Assembly (NCBI RefSeq): GCF_001969855.1
Contig: NZ_MRBL01000016.1
Location: forward strand, 341,375-405,374
Length of the DNA: 64,000 bases
Source: Bacillus haynesii
GTDB taxonomy: Bacteria; Bacillota; Bacilli; Bacillales; Bacillaceae
Reading direction: 5' to 3'
Part shown: one piece after another, positions 56,201 to 62,200 of the stretch
Layout: the number at the start of each line of letters is the position of its first letter
Numbering within the stretch: position 1 is the first letter of the stretch
Program-made: the position numbers and the translations under genes
Notes under the pieces: generated by a model
What the model was told of the DNA's origin: nothing
What the model saw: the letters and a program-made list of their open reading frames with translations, nothing else
The model's database searches: none

Positions 56201-59200
56201 TACCGTCAGGCAGAAATCTTGCGAGATCCCCCGTCCGGTACATGCTTTCCCCTGGAGCAAACGGGTTTGGAACAAATTTTTCAAGCGTGAGGTCAGGTCT
56301 GTTTAAGTATCCGCGGGCAAGGCCTTCCCCGCCGATGTACAGCTCACCGGGCGCGCCGATCGGCACCGGTTTCCGCCGGCTGTCTAAAACATAGCAGGTC
56401 AGCGTCGGAATTGGCGACCCGATATTGCTCACACTTGTTTCAATATCTTGTTTTGTAATTTCTTTATATGTGGCGTGCACGGTCGTCTCTGTAATGCCAT
56501 ACATATTGATCAACTTTGTCTGCGGATACTTTTTGCGCCACTGTTTCAGCATCGAAGGATTCAGGGCTTCTCCCCCAAAAATGACGTAGCGGAGGTTTAA
56601 GTGCGCCTCAGAATGTTTACATTCTTCGTTCATCAGCTTAGAAAAAGCGGTCGGCGTCTGGTTAAGCACCGTCACCGATCTGTCCCGCAAAAGCTTCAAG
56701 AATGCCCTGCTGTCTTTTGCAGTATATTTCGGCACAATGACAACTTTTCCGCCATAAAGCAATGCGCCGTACATTTCCCATACTGAGAAATCGAAACAGT
56801 ACGAATGGAACATTGTCCATACATCATGATCATTGAAATCAAATTTCTGTTTTTCGTTCACCATCAAGCGCACCACGTTCCGGTGCTTGATCATACAGCC
56901 TTTCGGTTTGCCCGTCGTTCCCGATGTATAAATGATATACGCAAGATCGTCCGGATGGTTGATCAGTTTTGGATTCACCGCTTTCTCTGCATTGTCCTTG
57001 TATAAATCATCCGTGTTTAAGATAAGGCCGGTGAATGATTTCGGGCAGGACGTTTCCGAATCAATTAGCAAAATACCCGTCCCGCTGTCTTCAAGCATAT
57101 ACTTGATTCGTTCTTGCGGGTAATCCGGATCGATCGGAAGGTACGCGCCTCCTGCTTTTAAAATTCCGAGCATAGCAACGATCATGCCGGCAGACCGCTC
57201 CATCATCACTCCCACAATAGTATCCGGGCGGACGCCTTTTTCCCGCAGAACATGTGCCAGCTGATTGGCTCTGGCATTCAACTCACTGTACGAGAGCTGC
57301 TCTTCTTCGAACACAACCGCAATATGTCCTGGCGTCCGTTCCGCCTGTTCTTCAAATAATTGATGGATCGTTTTATTCCTTGGATAATCGGCGTTCGTCC
57401 GGTTGAACTCATATAGAAGCGTCTTTCTTTCTTCCTCCGCCAGCATGTCAATCTCTGCGATTGTCCGGTTTTCATTTGCCGCCACTTGCTCAGCGACCTT
57501 TTTGATATGACCTTCAATATTATTGATGATATCCCTGTCATAGACATTGCCGTCATATGTCAAAACAAGGGTGAGCTCTTCGCCTGGAGTCACCGACATA
57601 CTAAAACTGTAATTGCTTTGTTCCGCGGCACTGATCTCATTCACCTTAAAGCCTGTCTTCATTTGACTCTCTTCAAAGTCCTGTTCATCAGCTTCATAGT
57701 TCTCAAATACGAGAATATGATCGATCAGATCTTTCTTTAAGCTGCTCAAAGCCTGGACTTCAGCGAGATTCATATAGTTGTAGCGGTTGCTTTGAATCGC
57801 ATCTTCCTGAACCTTTTGCAAACAATCGTTAAAACGCGCCTGCTCATTGAATCTGATTCTTGTCGGGATGGTGTTGATAAACAGACCGATCATGTCTTCG
57901 ATTCCGTCTACGTTTGCTTCCCTGCCCGATACGACCGTTCCAAACACGACATCATCGATCTTATTATATCTCGTTAGCATCAGGCCCCAAATCGTTTGAA
58001 TCACCGTATGAAGCGTGATACTGTTTTTGGCAGCGAGCTCCTTCAATTGTTTTGTCAGCTGTTTTGACAAATGGATGACCTTCTCCTGGCGGTCATACCG
58101 GCTGCTATTTTTGCGTTTTGTTAATGTAGGCAGCTGCGCCTGTTCCTCATACCCTTTCAAATATTCGCGCCAATATTGACGGCCCTCTTCTTGATCCTGT
58201 CTTTCAAGCCACCTGATATAATCGCTGTACGGCTTCGTCTCCTTTAATGGACTGGCTTTGCCGTTCATCCGGTTTTCATAGATGACAAACAGCTCGCGCA
58301 TGATGATGCCAAGGCACCAGCCATCGAGTAAAATATGGTGATGGCTCCAGACAAGCCGGTACGAGCGCTCGGCCGTTTTCAGCAAATAAGCCCTCATCAG
58401 TACATCTCTGCTTAAATCAAAGCCTTTTTTTCGATCTTCATTGATCAATCTTTCAATGAACATTTCCTGTTGCTGGGCGGAGCTTTTCGCAATATTGAAA
58501 TAGGTGAAGTCGATGCTTCGGTTTTCGATGATGATCTGCCTCGGTTCTTCAATGATTTCATATTCATAAGAGGCCCTTAAGATTTCATGCCGTTTCATGA
58601 TGTCATTAAAGCTTGCCTCAAGGATCGCCGGATCGACATCTCCTTCAATATCCATGACCGCCTGCTGAAAATATGCATCTGAGGTATGATCCTCGATGGC
58701 ATGAAACAGCATACCTTTTTGCATGTTGGCGAGCGGATAGATTTTTTCAATTGCGCTTCTGTATTTTCCTTTGATTTCCTCAAGTTCGGCAAAACTGATA
58801 TTTATATCTCCATAGTCGGACGGCGTTCTTTCGCTTTCCGTCTTTTGCGTGCAGTGCTTAATGATTTGTTCCAGACTTTGTTTCAATTGATTATTCAGCC
58901 GGCTGATCGTCTCTTTTTCGTATTCCAATTGATTAAAGGTGGTATGAATCACCAGCTCATGATTGATCACGATGGCGTTGATTTCGATAGAATGACTTCT
59001 CGCAATTTTCCCGCCGATGCTTTCCCCTTCGGAGAAGCTGGACCCGGAAAATTCGCCGCGGTTCATGTCGGCATCGATCTCGCCTAAATAGTTAAATGAA
59101 ATCCGGGCTTTTTCTTCGTTAATGAAATCCGGGTCTTCGGCCATATACTTTAATATCCCGTAGCCGATTCCTTTATTCGGTATTTTTCTCAACGTTTCTT

Positions 59201-62200
59201 TGACCATTTTGATCTGTTGGGAGAGGTCTTTTTCTTCTCCTGCATCAAGAAGCACCGGATACATCGTCGTAAACCAGCCGATTGTTCTCGCGATGTCAAC
59301 GCCTTCTAAAATATCTTCCCTGCCGTGGCCTTCCATCATGACCTTCAGTTTGTTTTCCCCTGTGATGTCCCTTGCTCCGGTCAGTAATGCCGTTAACAAA
59401 ATATCGTTGATTTCAGTGTTGTAGGCTCTGTTCGTGTTTCGCAAAAGGTCCGCTGTTGCCTCTTTAGCGAGCTTGATGCTCAAAGTGGTGCTGTTTTCGT
59501 ATACATCTTCCTTTAATATGTTCTTTGGCGGAATAAACCGAACACGAGCCATGGCAATGTTCCGCCAATAGTCGGCTTCCTTCGATAATGTGCGGCTCTG
59601 GGCGTGTGCTTTTAACCTGCGGGCGAATTCTTGATAGGAATGCGTTTTGTAGCCGATCTCGAGCGTTTGCCCCTTTAATGCCTGACTGTACATTGTTTCG
59701 AAGTCCTCAAACAGAATTCTCCACGATACACCGTCTACGACAAGATGATGGATCACAATGAGCAGGTGGTCCCCCTCATCAGCCCGAAAGATGCCGAGAT
59801 GAACGAGTTTTCCTTTTCTAATCGATGATTTTTTTTGAATGCCTGTCGCCAGCTCAAACACCTTTTCCGCTTGACGATCAAGCCCTCTTACATCATAAAC
59901 ATCCAGGTCGAACAGATCTTCCCGAAAGCTTCTGTTGTACTGAATGAAGTCCCCGCCTTTTTCTTCATAGGTCATCCTTAACGCGTCGTGCTGCTCCATT
60001 ATTTTATTGAAAGCCTTTCTGACACAGCTTTCGTCAAATCCGCCCTTTCTGAAGAGCACAAATGACTGGTTAAAGTGATCTAGCTCTTCTTTGTTATTAG
60101 CAAAATACCATTTTTGGATCGGAGTGAGTTCTGCATGTCCTGTGACGATTGTATTGGCATTTTGCCTCTGTGATTGTTTTTTAACATACTTGGCAAGATC
60201 CTTGATTCTCGGATTGGCGAACAAATCCTTCATTTCAAGCTTCAGACCAAGCCTAGACAGCCTTGAGACGATTTGCAATGCCTTGATCGAATCTCCTCCT
60301 GCTGCAAAGAAGTGATGGCTGATACCGATGTCTTCGGCACCGAGAACATCCCTCCAGATGTCAACGAGCTTAGCTTCTGTGTCATTCCGCGGCGCTTCGT
60401 ATTCCGCTCCTGTGGCGACATGTCTGTCAGGTGCAGGAAGTGCTTTTCGATCGACTTTATCGTTTGATGTGAGCGGCAGCTTATCAAGTCTGACAAAATA
60501 AGCCGGAATCATATAGTGAGGGAGCTCTTTTTCGAGCCATTCACTGATCTCGGTTGACGTCCAATCTTCTTTGGAGACGATATAAGCGCACAAATAATGG
60601 CTGTTGTCGTCGTCCTTCCTGGCTATAACCGCCGCTTCATCGATTTTGTCAAGCTTGAGCAATTGATTCTCGATTTCCCCCGGTTCAATCCGGTATCCGC
60701 GAATTTTCACCTGGTGGTCGATTCTTCCTAAAAACTCGAGATGTCCATCAGGCAGCCATCTGGCTAGATCACCCGTCCGGTACAATCTTTCCCCTAATAC
60801 AAACGGATGTGAAATAAACTTTTCGGCTGTCAGTTCCGGCCTGTTTAAATATCCGCGTGCAAGGCTGATTCCGCCGACGCACAGCTCTCCAACAACGCCT
60901 GTCGGCACAGGCTTCTGGTCTTGATCCAATACATATACGTTTGTATTGGCAATCGGACTGCCGATATGAGGACGCCCGGATCCTCCGTAAACCCCCGCCG
61001 TTGCGCAGACCGTCGTTTCCGTCGGTCCGTAGGCATTGATAAACAGCCGATTTCCGAACCACCTTTTTGCCAGTTCTTCACTGCAGGCAGAGCCCGCGGA
61101 AACGATTACTTTGAGGTTTTCCAATCTGGATTCATCCAACACATTCAGAACGGTCGGCGGCAAAGTCGCATGAGTGATGTCATGATGCTTTAAAAAGCTT
61201 GTTAACGGCTGCCCCGGCATCATTTCCTCCTGCCGGCCCAAAACCAAAGCCGCCCCGGCTGCAAGCGCTGAAAAGATTTCAAATGCCGACGCATCAAACG
61301 AAAGCGAAGCAAATTGAATCACTCTGCTGTCCGTATTTAAGTGCATGAATTTCATAACGGCTGAAACGAGATTGCACAGCCCTTTTTGTTCAATTAAGAC
61401 GCCCTTCGGTTTTCCCGTGGACCCTGAAGTATAGATGATATAAGCCAGATCCCCGCTGTGGCTGACAGGCTCCAATCGGCCCGCATCCTGTGCGGCAATT
61501 TGTTTGTCGTGAATATCAATGTTGATCATGCCGGCCTCTTTGATAATGGCCCGTTTTTTGATGAGCGCCTCTTCCGACAAGAGAAACTTTGTTTGGCTGT
61601 CGCCCAGGATGTATTTGATCCTGTCTTCAGGATATGCCGGATCAAGCGGCAGATACGCGCCTCCGGCCTTCAAAATTCCCAGAAGGCCGATGATCATCTC
61701 GGGAGAGCGGTCCACCATGATGCCGACGGCTGTGTCCGGTTTAACCCCTTTGTCTCTTAAAAACCGGGCCAGCTGATTTGACCTCTCATGCAATTGTCGA
61801 TATGTCAGCTTTTGATCTTCAAACACGACCGCGGTTTGGTCAGGCGATGTCTCCGCCCGCTCCGCAAACAGCCGGCAAATGGTTTTGTCTGTTGGAGCAC
61901 CAGTTTTCGTATCATTAAACCGATATAACAATGTGTTTTTTTCGTCTTCTGACATGACCTCTATTTGATCCAGCCGCTTGTCCGGGCGATTGGAAATATC
62001 TTCTAAAATACGGACGAAATGTGCCGCCATCCTTTCAACCGTTTCTCTTTTAAACAGCTTCGTACAGTATTCCAAATCAAATTCTACCTTCGAGTCTTTT
62101 TCGATTGCCGATAAAGTGAGGTCAAATTTTGAAATATGGACGTCGCTTTCAAACGGTTCAAATGTCAGCCCTTCTATTTCAGCATCCGCTTGTTCCAGGT

